Assembly (NCBI GenBank): GCA_012274445.1
Contig: JAAROD010000081.1
Coordinates: 744,001-808,000, forward strand
Direction of reading: 5' to 3'
DNA length: 64,000 nucleotides
Source: Sclerotiophoma versabilis
Taxonomy: Eukaryota; Ascomycota; Dothideomycetes; Pleosporales; Didymellaceae
Notes under the pieces: generated by a model
Told to the model about the DNA's origin: nothing
Seen by the model: only the letters and a program-made list of their open reading frames with translations
Database searches by the model: none
Shown: in pieces, positions 21,576 to 31,795 of the stretch
Position numbering within the stretch: position 1 is the stretch's first letter
Layout: every line of letters begins with the position of its first letter
Made by a program: the position numbers and the translations under genes

Positions 21576-22216
21576 GATTGCAGATGTATGTGTGGGCGTG
21601 GGTTGGAGTCAAGGTTACGTGGAGCAGATAGCTTTGTGCGTTGTATGACGGAGTCGTGTAGCTGCAAAGTCAAGGTCGAGAAGGCGGAAGAAATGCAGAC
21701 GCGGTGTTGTGGAGAGACTAGCGTAGAAAGCAATGGAAGCTATGGAATACCCAGCTCCAGCCCCAGTTTTGTGGCTAGTGTTTGCTAGCAAACTGCAGCC
21801 TGACGATCACAAGTGTATTATGGAGCTTCCCGCTTGCAAATGGAATGGGAAAAGGCTGCCTCGGTGGTGGTGAGGCAATTCCCAGGAAGCGTGGTGGTTG
21901 CCCTGGCGGCTAGTGCCCCGCCAAACGTGAGGTCACCGGAGCTGGCCCGAGCGAGCACTGGCATCCGTCGTCACGAACCAAGGCATCAATCACCATTGTG
22001 CCTTCATTCATGCATATCGACCACCGCGCAATCGCAGTCGCACCACAATCGTCGTCGTCTACCACAATCTCGTGGAGGCATTAAAAGCGACTCCACTTTG
22101 ATCAGCCAAAGAATTCGAATACTACACCGTGACCAACCACGTCCATCGCGCATTCGGCGCAGAGGCTTCCGTAGCTGCCCGCCCCCGAAAGCGTCCAATC
22201 ATAGTGTAATTGAGCC
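21576..22216. promoter_or_regulatory. Bidirectional promoter region of SBA1 and VPS24
   Basis: About 640 bases separate the divergent start codons. No clear heat-shock element (alternating nGAAn units) stands out to me. The ORF at 21813-22316 overlapping the VPS24 start lacks coding character. Confidence 0.4.
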
Positions 22217-22949
22217 ATGGAGACTATTCGCGGTCTTCTGTGGAAACCGACACCGGAGGAGCAGGTACGGGCAGTTTGACATGGAGCCTCAGCATGACGA
22301 TCTAACGCCCCAGTAGAAGCGCAAATGCAATGCTCTCGTGCGGCAGAATGTGCGCAAACTTGATCGCGACATTCAAGGCCTCAAGATGACCGAGCAGAAG
22401 ACGAAGAATTTGATCCTGCAGTCGTCCAAGCGTGCGCAACGTAACCCCTCCATGGCCAAGCAAGCGAACCAAGAAGTACGAATCTTTGCTCGAGAGTTGA
22501 TTCGCGTACGGAAACAGAGCGGTCGGTTGCAGACGAGCAAAGCGCAACTTAACTCTGTCCAGATGCAGGTCAACGAAGCCTTCTCCGTGCGGAAGATTGA
22601 AGGCAGCATCAAAGCAAGCACAGGGATCATGAAGGATGTGAATTCGCTGGTCAGGTTACCGGAGCTGACAGGTACGATGCGTGAGCTGTCGTCTGAGCTC
22701 ATGAAGGCTGGTATTATCGAGGAGATGGTGGACGATACCCTGATGGACACGGAGGGCCTGGAGGAGGACGAGGAGGCTGAAGAGGAGGTTGATAAGGTCT
22801 TGTCAGACATATTGAAAGACAGACTACCGGCGAGCAAAGCGAGGGAGGAAGAGCTACCCTCTGTGGCTCAGCCAGTGGAAGAAGAAGAGGACGACCAGGA
22901 AGAGATGTTGGCACAAATGAGGGGCAGACTCGAGGCCTTGAAGAGCTGA
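22217..22949 (+). CDS. VPS24: ESCRT-III subunit Vps24/CHMP3
   Basis: Exons 22217-22264 and 22317-22949 with a 52-base intron (GTACGG...CAGTAG) encode 226 residues. It starts METIRGLLWKPTPEEQ, close to the usual Vps24 beginning, and runs into the basic helix KRKCNALVRQNVRKLDRDIQ, the Snf7 core (about 20-160; RIEGSIKASTGIMKDVNSLV-like repeats) and an acidic C-terminus. The tail MLAQMRGRLEALKS is a MIT-interacting motif of the kind bound by Vps4. With Vps2 it caps Snf7 polymers on endosomes during multivesicular-body sorting. Length matches the family (about 220-230). The splice is anchored by the conserved EEQ-KRKC junction. Confidence 0.95.
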
Positions 22950-23101
22950 GGTTTCTACCCAGAGAACCTATACGTGTGCCACAAAAGCGCGGGGGACACT
23001 ATTTTTAAGCCTTCATATCTAGGGGTATATCTTGCAGATGGACACATATCCCGACAAATCTATCAAACAACCCATCTCACAAGTTTTTCGTCACATTATC
23101 C

Positions 23102-23899
23102 TTACTTCCCGGGGTTCTGATTAAAATTCATGCTGTAACCACCAGTTTTCGGGTCCTGCTGAAATTGAAAATTGTCGGTGCTCAGCCCGAACGGCTTCAA
23201 GATTCCGTTGCCTAGCTTTTTCAGGTTCCCCATCATTTCTGCCATCTCCTTGTCTTTCGCAGCGTTCAGCTCCGTAGGCAAAGTCCTCATTGCAGCCTGT
23301 ACAGCCTTCTGGTCTAAGCCAGACAACTGATGCGGCGGTTTTGACAGAGCCTGGTAATCTTCTAGCGAGCCCTGCAACGATGCCCAACCACCAACTTCGT
23401 GCCGTGCTTTTGCGCGGCGTAAGAGAGCTTTTGTGCGCAGCTTATGGACGTCGTTGATACCATGTCCTGTGCGCGTGAGCGCTTCGAGAAGTATTTCGGT
23501 GCTGTCGTCGATCTCGCTCACACCACGCACTGAATCCCCCCGTCCATCCTCTCCTGCTTCTTTCTCCGGCAGCGGATCGATCCTATCCAATGCGTCTAAT
23601 GCTTTCGTTGCCGAATCAACGGCTTCCTTCCATTCTTCTAGCTTAATGTGGCATGCGGAGATGTTCGAGCGGAGGACGGCGATGTCGTATTCGAGATAAG
23701 TAGGGCAAACAGCGAGCGCTTTTTCGTAGCCTTGGATTGCGGTGGTGTAGTCGCCTGATGTGAAGACCTTATTTGCGGAGGTCTTTTCTGTGTTTGACTC
23801 CTCAAGTAGCTGTTTCTCCTCGTCTGGAGGGAAGATCTCAGGTGTGTAGGTGGCGTAGGTATTGGCCTCTGTAACAGGTTCAGCTTTGGCTGATGCCAT
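23102..23899 (-). CDS. TPR protein, Ttc1-like Hsp70/Hsp90 adaptor
   Basis: A single exon gives 265 residues from MASAKAEPVTEA (ATG 23899); the longer in-frame start at 23974 adds a poorly biased leader and is not preferred. TPR units cover about 38-180 (ANKVFTSGDYTTAIQGYEKA, YLEYDIAVLRSNISACHIKL, KLRTKALLRRAKARHEVGGW). They are followed by the tail typical of tetratricopeptide protein 1 homologues: MMGNLKKLGNGILKPFGLST and DNFQFQQDPKTGGYSMNF. Such proteins bind the EEVD tails of Hsp70 or Hsp90 through the TPR clamp; this role is inferred from the family. It is convergent with VPS24 (152 bases apart) and faces the HAD gene head-to-head. Confidence 0.88.
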   Translation of the reverse strand: MASAKAEPVTEANTYATYTPEIFPPDEEKQLLEESNTEKTSANKVFTSGDYTTAIQGYEKALAVCPTYLEYDIAVLRSNISACHIKLEEWKEAVDSATKALDALDRIDPLPEKEAGEDGRGDSVRGVSEIDDSTEILLEALTRTGHGINDVHKLRTKALLRRAKARHEVGGWASLQGSLEDYQALSKPPHQLSGLDQKAVQAAMRTLPTELNAAKDKEMAEMMGNLKKLGNGILKPFGLSTDNFQFQQDPKTGGYSMNFNQNPGK

Positions 23900-24108
23900 G
23901 GTAGGTTGAAGCTTCTGGAAGGGGTAGAAAGTCTTGATTACTCTGTGGAACGCGATTGTGTGGAATGTTTTCAAAGTGACGTCGATCGAACCCTGAGAAC
24001 GCTAATGGCTAGCCTCGGTCTGTGGGGTCGCGACTCACCTTCGGAATAATCCTACACGAAAGTATCAACAATCTCACAAACATATCGAACTCTCAAAAGA
24101 CAATCAAA

Positions 24109-25034
24109 ATGAGCTCAAAGTATGATACTCTAGACAATATCACCGCGAATATCGCGTAGCATTGCTGACATTCTACAGTAGTACCCCACCACCCCGCATT
24201 CGCGCGGCGCTGTTCGACATGGACGGCTTGCTCATCGACTCGGAGGACATCTATACAGAAGTCACAAACACTATTCTTGCACGATACGGCAAGCCAGACC
24301 TACCATGGTCTATCAAGGCGCAACTACAAGGTCGTCCTGGCCCCCAGGCTGGCCAGATCTTCCACTCATGGGCCCAACTACCTATCGACCATGAGCAGTT
24401 CATGGAAGAGCAGAAAGAGCTCCAGGTGAAGCTGTTTTCGAACACAAAGCCATTGCCAGGCGTAATGGATCTTTTGGCAGGATTGAAGAAGAGGGGCGTA
24501 CATATGGCATTAGCGACGAGCAGCAACAAGAACAACTTCAAAATCAAGAGCGAGCACCTCGGTGACCTCTTCCAGAACTTCGAGCTTGAGCACCAAGTCC
24601 TTGGCGACGACCCACGGATACCTGCTGGTCGCGGCAAGCCAGCACCAGATATCTACCTTCTCGCTCTCTCCACGCTCAATAGGACCCTTGAGGCACAAGG
24701 CCAGCCGCCGATACAACCAGAGGAGTGCTTGGTGTTCGAGGATAGTGTGATAGGGGTCGAGTCGGGGCGTCGGGCGGGTATGCAGGCAGTTTGGGTACCT
24801 CACCCTGGGCTGCTGAAAGAATATAAGGGTCGGGAGAAGGAAGTCTTGGCTGGACTGACTGGCGAACACAAGGAGGATGAAGAACAGCAACTGCAAAAAA
24901 CGGAAGTCGAGGTCAATCAGGGTAAGAGGCGGGTTGGTATACCGGGCGAGATCGATGACGGCTGGGCGAGGCTGCTGAACAGCTTGGAAAGCTTCCCCTA
25001 CGAGAGCTATGGCATGGAGGAGACGAAAGCATAG
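24109..25034 (+). CDS. HAD-superfamily phosphatase (pseudouridine-5'-phosphatase/Gpp-like)
   Basis: A tiny first exon of 11 coding bases (24109-24119) joins at 24179 across a 59-base intron (GTATGA...CTACAG), giving 288 residues. The HAD motifs are all present: motif I DMDGLLIDSE (nucleophile Asp at about 19), motif II in ALATSSNKNNF (ATSS), motif III Lys in RGKPAPDIY, and motif IV FEDSVIGVESG. The helical cap between motifs I and II is the C1 type found in HDHD1, 2-deoxyglucose-6-phosphate and glycerol-3-phosphate phosphatases. The C-terminal 60 residues, rich in Glu/Gln, are an extension. Substrate cannot be assigned. It is probably cytosolic. Confidence 0.9.
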
Positions 25035-25667
25035 CGACGCTACCGTTCACGGTTCGAGCACAACCTACCTAGACTTGAACATTCTCCCACCGATGTACAT
25101 TCCCATCGAGACGCCCAATACTGACGTTTTCGAGAACGTAACGAATTAATACCGACTCCTTTGTTTGCGCAAATGAAGAAAGTAGAGTTGGCTATGCACA
25201 AGAGGAATGTACTATACAGCTCGGTAACGCGCTGACAAACACAGGCGTGAACTCGCCATTTTGCATTATTTTTGATCCTAAACTCCCCACCTTTCGAACA
25301 GAGCTTGCTACGTTGTCATCGAAGACCACCTCTATTCTCAGCGCTGGCTAGAGCTCTGTGAAATGAATTTGAGATCCAGGAAGTCGACTTGTCCTGATAT
25401 GCACCAGGAACTTTCTAATGCCAGGCCTTTGGTATCAAAACACGGCGGCCAATGGTAAATCACAATTTTCGTTCGATTGCAGCTTTCTCGGTGCTACCTG
25501 ATAACTTCCCTCCAAGGATTCAGCTCAGCAAAGGTCTGAAAAGCAGGTATGCACCCCGCCATCATACTCTAAATCTTACGGTATATCATCTGACGCCGTA
25601 GCTACACAAAACGTCACTTTGGGGCGCCACAGCCTCCGGGTTTGCCTGCACAACCGGAAGCTAGACT
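25035..25667. other. Intergenic region
   Basis: It holds the 3' flank of the HAD gene and the former promoter of the HET pseudogene. No coding frame or repeat is evident. Confidence 0.45.
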
Positions 25668-27793
25668 ATGCCTTTGAAGAACGCCTTCAAAATCTTGAAC
25701 CAAGAACAGAGTGAGATACGTTTGCTATATCTCAGTCATGCCAGTCCAACAGAAGATGGTTCCTTTCTTCGGTTGACTGGTCGTCTTGAGTACGTGTCGT
25801 TTTTGGATGCACCCAAATACAACGCGTTGTCGTATGTCTGGGGTAACCAGAATGCTTCCTCTGCAATCTTCTTGGACGATGGGTCATACATCCCAGTAGC
25901 AGCAAATCTCTTTGCACTTTCACACATAACTGAGGTCGAATCATTACCGGTGAGTCTATTACGATTTATCGAAACCGGGACTGACAATCGCAGCCGCCAA
26001 TATGGATTGATGCTTTGTGTATGGACCAAGCCAACGACGTGGAGAAGAGTTGGCAAGTACAGATGATGGAGAAGATCTATTTCAACGCTTTCAAAACGTT
26101 TATATACCTTTGATCAGCGACAACGGAGTCTGACGAGGCACTTCGATCCTTCACTATGCACGGGCGCAAGGCTATGCGATACGGCATACTCAAGATCTTC
26201 AGCAGACCCGATCCCAGCGACTCGTTTCAGTTTGAGTACGAGAGATGGACCCTGGACCCTATGACCCTCATGGCAAAAATATCATCAGCGAAGTAATTCA
26301 TACGCTCCGGGAGTCAGACAGGATGTCGCCACTGGAAATGCTTACTTCGACCATGCAGAGGCCGTGGTGGTCAAGGGTCTGCATCCTCCAAGAGTTTTTG
26401 CTATCACCTGACCCAATATCGGTATGTGGTAATCAGATCATTTCCGCAAGAGAATTCGTTGCCAGCGTGAGACTGTACGAAGAAGCACTTACTGTGTACT
26501 TTGAACATCTGTTACTAAAGCCAAGAGATCAATTGACACGCGACTCCAGCTGGTCTGCCATACACGACATTGGCCACAAGACACGAATGTTTCACAACAT
26601 GGCGATGTTCCTGCGCTGGCTTTGTATACTACCCAGGTTCGGCAACTTGAAAGATCGAAACACCATGGAATCGAGGAACCGTATTTTGGATTGGAAACCT
26701 TTGGGACCTAGTTCAGGATATAACTCTGAGCATGCGGCGCCTTGATGCATCCGACCCACGAGATAGGGTATATGAATAGGTTGGAATAGCGCTTTTGAGC
26801 CGTGTGGATGCTGTCATGATTCAACATAAATACGCCCTGACATGTGTGGATGTGTACGCACAGGCCACACACTTGTTCATGCGGTATACTGGTGCGCGCA
26901 TGCTTGAGTTGGCAGCTTGCAATCATAAGCGCACTTCCATCCCGGATATGCTGTCCTGGGCAGTAGATTGGTCTTTGACCGACCTCATGACAGTGCCTCT
27001 TGCTCTCACTTCCAAATCACACCAAGAGGCATTCGAGATCGCTCGCAGTACCTGCAACAATAATATTCTGACAACCTCAGTCAATGTACATGGCAAAATA
27101 GGAACAACAATGGCTAAGGCCCCAGTATTGGATATCGATCCTGCAGAGGACCATCGCGTAGACATCATCCCACGCCTGTCGGAATTTCGATCAGATCTCG
27201 GCGCACACGTGAAAGCGAATTATAACACTCCGGGCCGTCAACAGTTTTACCTCGAAGCGCTCATCCGTGCCCTGATACTATACTCCAGTTCAAACAATTC
27301 CGATTCCGATTCCGAGAAGCCAGCATACACCACGTCGCAGCTCGATGAGGCTTTTTCTCTTGTCCATAGTAGGTTCTCGGAGCTGCCAAATCTCATATCA
27401 CAAGCAAGTGAAGACCGCAGCCTTGTCGCTGCGATAAAAACGAGGCACAGTTGGCCTAGATTCAGCCCACTGACATTTGCGGACACACTTAGACTTGATA
27501 AAGCCGGACTGAGCCTACAGACAGAACTGCTCTCTTTTGTGCTTACTAGTATACACAACACAGTTGAGGGAGGCACGAAAGCGTTCATCGCTGACGACAG
27601 TCTGGTTGGGATTGGGCCTCAGATGATCTGCGATGACGACATACTTATTGGATACCAAAAGGGTGCGCTGAGGTTTGTTGTTAGGTAGGTCGAGGGCGGG
27701 TTGTACGAATTGATCGGAAAGGCTTGTGTTCCCCAGCTCGATTCGGAGCACGATACGAAAAGTTATCAGATGTCTATGCTTAGTCTTTGTTGA
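25668..27793 (+). pseudogene. HET-domain protein gene, multiply broken
   Basis: HET domains act in heterokaryon incompatibility and related cell-death signalling. All HET landmarks are here: YNALSYVWGN, a first intron that still splices cleanly (GTGAGT at about 25950 to CGCAG 25993), WIDALCMDQAND, RPWWSRVCILQEF, LDASDPRDRVY, the LAACNHKR/WAVDWS region, and a C-terminal GLYELIGKACV. The gene is broken by three in-frame stops: TGA 26111-26113 (where TGG is expected), TAG 26777-26779 just after DPRDRVYE, and TAG 27686-27688 just before VEGGLYELIG. The frame also shifts twice, between about 26220-26250 and about 26640-26690, in compensating directions. Introns could explain a shift but not all the stops. 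A full-length product is very unlikely. Confidence 0.85.
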
Positions 27794-27911
27794 ATGGAGA
27801 TATCTTTAAGCTCAAAACAAGCCGTTATACAGTGAAAATTCCAATCATCCCGAGATAGCTAGCTACCAGGTGAGCCAGCAGAGGTATGACTGTCTGTCTA
27901 AGAAAAGCTCA

Positions 27912-28794
27912 TCAGTCGACTTTAATGGCAGACTCTTCTGAAGCACCTTCTGTACGCATCGCAGCGCGCTCACGCGCAAGTCCATTTCGCACGAACTCAT
28001 CACGACTGTTTTTGGTCTTCATACTGGGTCTTAATGACTTTTCTTCTCTTTCTTTCTGGAATCGTGGAGCCCGATACCATAGCTTGTAAGCGGTGGAATA
28101 TGCGACTTCCATATGTGCCAACAGCTTGTCATGTTGCCTAACACGTTTGCGCAGCTGAGTATCAATCCTTTCTGCGGGGCTGAGCTGGCTATGAATAAAG
28201 ACTCGTCGCGAGATGAGATCTGGCTCGTATATCACTGAGCTGTTAGCAATATCAACGTTGAGCTTAGGATACTCATACGTACTGGTGGCGACACCACCCA
28301 TGACAGAGTATTCTCCATGTGCTAGAGGTGGAAGTGTGGGATGCAGACGATTCGGTGTGAAGATGTCGAGCTTTGAGAGATCATGTTGCTTGATAGCATT
28401 CGTCATGGTCTACAGGCCGTCAGCTAAAACTCATAGTTTTTGATATGTCTAAGCATACTACTTTCGGAAAGTGCTTTTTGTCGCATGCTAAACAACATGT
28501 CAAATTACTCCATAGCGTTGATCGCCGCTTGCTCTTCTTATAACAGAGTTGGCATGTTTCTGCCAGCCATTTCTTCCGGCTCGTGTAGGTTTTTGGCTTT
28601 TTTTGAGGCGCAAATTTCGCATGCTGTTTGAGCAGAGCACGTGTGTACTCTTCAACCGCCGAGTCAAAGTGCTTGCTTGTCGCGGCAAGGCTGTTAAGTG
28701 GATGGTAGGGTGGCGAGCTTGGATCGTAAGGGCTTGTGATGAAATCGAAAACTCGGAACAAGACCTCAAGCGGTAGCCTGTCGAATGTTGACAT
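27912..28794 (-). CDS. F-box protein with a CxxC-type zinc-binding segment
   Basis: Exons 28459-28794 and 27912-28409 (intron 28410-28458, GTATGC...CTGTAG) encode 277 residues. An F-box starts at the N-terminus (STFDRLPLEVLFRVFDFITS, about 2-45). It is followed by paired Cys (CQLCYKKSK ... CCLACDKKHFPKV) that may bind zinc. The C-terminal half carries a long basic helical segment (RKRVRQHDKLLAHMEVAYST). F-box proteins give specificity to SCF ubiquitin ligases; target unknown. The splice joins HFPKV to TMTNAIKQHDLSKLDIF. It is convergent with the HET pseudogene. Confidence 0.82.
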
Positions 28795-29387
28795 GTTGTT
28801 TGACGTTGTTTGACTTTGTCGTCGATATGCAGATCATAACGGAAGTTGGGGCTGGCTGCCTGTTGACGTAATTACCTGGGCGCTTTTGTCAGGCAAATCC
28901 AACGTGCTGCTAAGAGCGCAGTGTATCGCAAAGCTAACTGTACATGTTTTGAAGCTGCTCTGGAGCTGTGTATTGCCCGAACGGGCTCTCACTGAGGTGA
29001 GGTTAGGCAGTCGCGCGGGTGATTGGTTGGAAGGGATGCAAGTGAACCCTGAGTGAACGCTAACTTTTGGCGAAGCCAGTTAGGACTTGGCGTATGAACG
29101 CCTCCCCACCGACGATCTTCTCCTCGATCTTCACCTCCCCCAAACCCCCTCTGAGGATCGAAATTACCCATTTGCACATTTGACCTATGTACGAGAAGCA
29201 AGATGACCCAAGACCCGCCAATCGCCTTTCTAGGCATCGTGGCGGCACATGCTGTCATATACTAATGTATTCTGCATTACCCTGAGGACGCGTTGAGTTG
29301 CGACATCAATGTGTGATAGTGTTGCACGCAGTTTGCGTTCTGGATACACGCCTGCACGCGTGTCTATGACCTGTTCCTTTCCTTGAG
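28795..29387. promoter_or_regulatory. Divergent intergenic region between two F-box genes
   Basis: Both promoters should lie here. The minus-strand ORF at 28989-29258 has no recognisable features and is not called. Confidence 0.4.
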
Positions 29388-30215
29388 ATGCGCCGCGCCG
29401 CGTACGCCGAATCTATCTGCCGATATCTTCGAGACACTTACCGCGATGCTATACTGGAGTCGATGCTGGAGGGGCAGGATGACGCCGGTCGTACATTTGC
29501 CTCACATGTCAGCAACGCTACAGGCGCCGCCCTTGGTCCCTTACCTACTGAGATCCTGGAGGCAATCCTTCAATACCTTGACTTTTGGACTCTGGCACGA
29601 TGCCTCCGTGTGTCGAAGTATTGGAATTCAGCTATTTCACGATCCCCACAGTTGCAGCAGGCCCTTTTTCTCAGCCCGAACGTTGAGGACACCAGCGACG
29701 GTCCAACACTCGTCTTCAAGCTCGTCATAGATACCCGGAGACCCCGGAGGGTTCAGCGGCAGCAGCGGCCAATCTTCTATATCGACATTAGCAAGGTTTA
29801 CAACAATCCACCAAAACTCCAGCGACCGAAGCTCATCCTAGATGACGTCGTGTTCAATCCAATTTTACAGAACATGTTTCGCTCTGCACACTCTCTGGAT
29901 ACACCGAGTCTCCCTTCAACACCCGAGGCCGAGCAAGTGAAGCGGAGAGATCCTGCGGCACTTTGCCGTACTGCGCGGGGTTTGCCAGGGGCGATATGGA
30001 AAAGAATGCTGATATCTCAACCGCCTGCACACACCATCATGATGGAGTGCGATTTCACCTTTGATCCATCCTACCGCTGTAAAGCCTGGACGCCATATAC
30101 TGTCGATGGAGGGATCACAATGGAAGACTTCTTCTCGCTTGTTCAGACGCGCATCGAGCTGAGTTTTGATGATTATCGAAGGGACCAAGCACACCGACTT
30201 GGAGATAGTGGCTGA
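29388..30215 (+). CDS. F-box domain protein
   Basis: A single exon of 275 residues. The F-box lies at about 49-95 (GPLPTEILEAILQYLDFWTL, ARCLRVSKYWNSAISRSPQL), followed by LQQALFLSP, a phrase common in Dothideomycete F-box proteins. The remainder contains PIFYIDISKV and a segment with WKRMLISQPPAHTIMMECDF, a pattern also frequent in these proteins after the F-box. No LRR or WD repeat is visible. It probably acts as a substrate adaptor for an SCF ligase. Such genes are numerous and variable in this fungal group, in line with the accessory setting beside a HET pseudogene. Confidence 0.8.
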   Translation: MRRAAYAESICRYLRDTYRDAILESMLEGQDDAGRTFASHVSNATGAALGPLPTEILEAILQYLDFWTLARCLRVSKYWNSAISRSPQLQQALFLSPNVEDTSDGPTLVFKLVIDTRRPRRVQRQQRPIFYIDISKVYNNPPKLQRPKLILDDVVFNPILQNMFRSAHSLDTPSLPSTPEAEQVKRRDPAALCRTARGLPGAIWKRMLISQPPAHTIMMECDFTFDPSYRCKAWTPYTVDGGITMEDFFSLVQTRIELSFDDYRRDQAHRLGDSG

Positions 30216-31795
30216 GTTCCAAGCAATGTTGAAAGGTACCTCTTTAGCGAACACATGGAGACGGCTTTGTAAAGTTTTGGTTGAAATATGGGAACGAAAG
30301 TTTGGTTTCGCACGGTGACAAGGGTGCAGCTGTCCACACAAGCTACACCAGCAACAAGCACCGCGCATGTATCACAGAGTCCTGGAGGAGTCTCCGTACC
30401 TTCAGCTTACGAATCTCTTGCCCCCACACCCAGAACAGCGTTAGATTACGACACGAAATGACTTATGGACAAGGTAAATGCTCTATACGCTTCACCATCC
30501 GACATCTTGAATCGTGAATGTCGTGCCTATATCATCACGCACCGATGTTCTTCAACAGATGCTAAATCCGGGATGCAATTTGCTCCCATCGGATCAAGAG
30601 CTTTCTACGCATACCAAGTCTATGCGAATTCTCGAGAAAACAGGCATCATAACCCCTTGTATGACTAACAAACCAATTTAGCGCAAGTGGTCGCTGTTCC
30701 AGCATTTTTGGCCGTGACCTAACATATCTGCAGGCTAACTCTGTAATGATACGTATAACGCTGTGACCTATATGTAGCCTCTGTGAGTGGCTGTGAAGGT
30801 GTCGTTTATGGTCTGCATAGTTACAATTAAGCGTCTAAAGTTTGTTAGTACGCATGTCAGGGGGCATCATCCTACAAGTATATGAGCGGAATGTGAACGT
30901 CAAATATACTCAGCAGACAATAAACTTCGTCTTCTTCGTGGTTAGTCTGGCGGCCTAAAGTCATGACATGCGCTCATCGGCATCAAACTCCGACTGGCTA
31001 GTCCACTCGGAGGCTAGCAATGCTATTCCAGTAGTTTTATGCAACATATGCTGCAGTGACTGCTTGATTCCGAGATATCTCCATCTTTTTGTGGAGATAG
31101 CTATATTTTAAACCCATTCTATATAAGAGTTATAGAGCTAATTGTCTTCCATAACTTTAGTATTAGGTGTTTCTACTAGAGGTGCTGTAGAGCTAGATAT
31201 CTCCAAGTTGATTTAGTATATTTTTGTAATTCTACGGTCAGCACCTTTGGCCTCCCAGTACGGGTTGGCCGGAAGGCACCTCGTGTGGGATAGTCTCACT
31301 ATGTATAGTCCCTGCCTGTCTGTTCGCTGCCCGGCAGCGATCAGTCTACATTCTATTAATTTACCCCGTGGCTACCCATAACTATTGCCTTGTGTTGTGA
31401 ACTACTCCTTCGGTGAATTCGGCCTAGGGGCCTGACATTTACTAGTAAAAAGCGTGCATTGGCAGCACGGACACGGCACGGCCCCAAAGCGACACCACAG
31501 CGTCGTGAAATGTGAGATTATTTGTTGCGTAAACATGTTACAAACAAGATTTATCCATCACATGGGCTCAAGCTGCTCTCAAGGTAATAATGAAAGAAAG
31601 TAATGGTATTGAAGGCCTTGACAGAGTGCTACATACGATGCAGAAGGAAGGAAAAGGGTATATGTATGCTAACGTCCCAAGTCCAGTTGTGCAAAGCGCC
31701 GATCTATGCAATAAATTGATGTGAAGACAGGGTATGATGTAAAAAGGAAGAAACGCATGCGTACGGTACGCGAAGGAAATAGTTATCCTTGTGAT
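30216..31795. other. Gene-free interval with repeat traces
   Basis: No supported ORF. From about 31070 to 31235 it is AT-rich, with a short perfect hairpin (stems 31077-31083 and 31092-31098). A possible LTR remnant follows to about 31437. The last part is the 3' flank of the TBC gene. Confidence 0.5.
31237..31437. mobile_element. Possible solo LTR or small repeat remnant
   Basis: The right end GGCCTAGGGGCCTGACA reads in reverse as TGTCAGGCCCCTAGGCC, a typical LTR-type TGT...ACA border. The left end near 31237 (GTCAGCACCTTTGGCC) is an imperfect inverted match to it. The interior has a promoter-like stretch. A TGTCAG at 30855 is an alternative left border, giving about 583 bases. No matching target-site duplication is visible at either choice, and no reverse transcriptase is nearby. 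This remains a candidate only. Confidence 0.3.
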
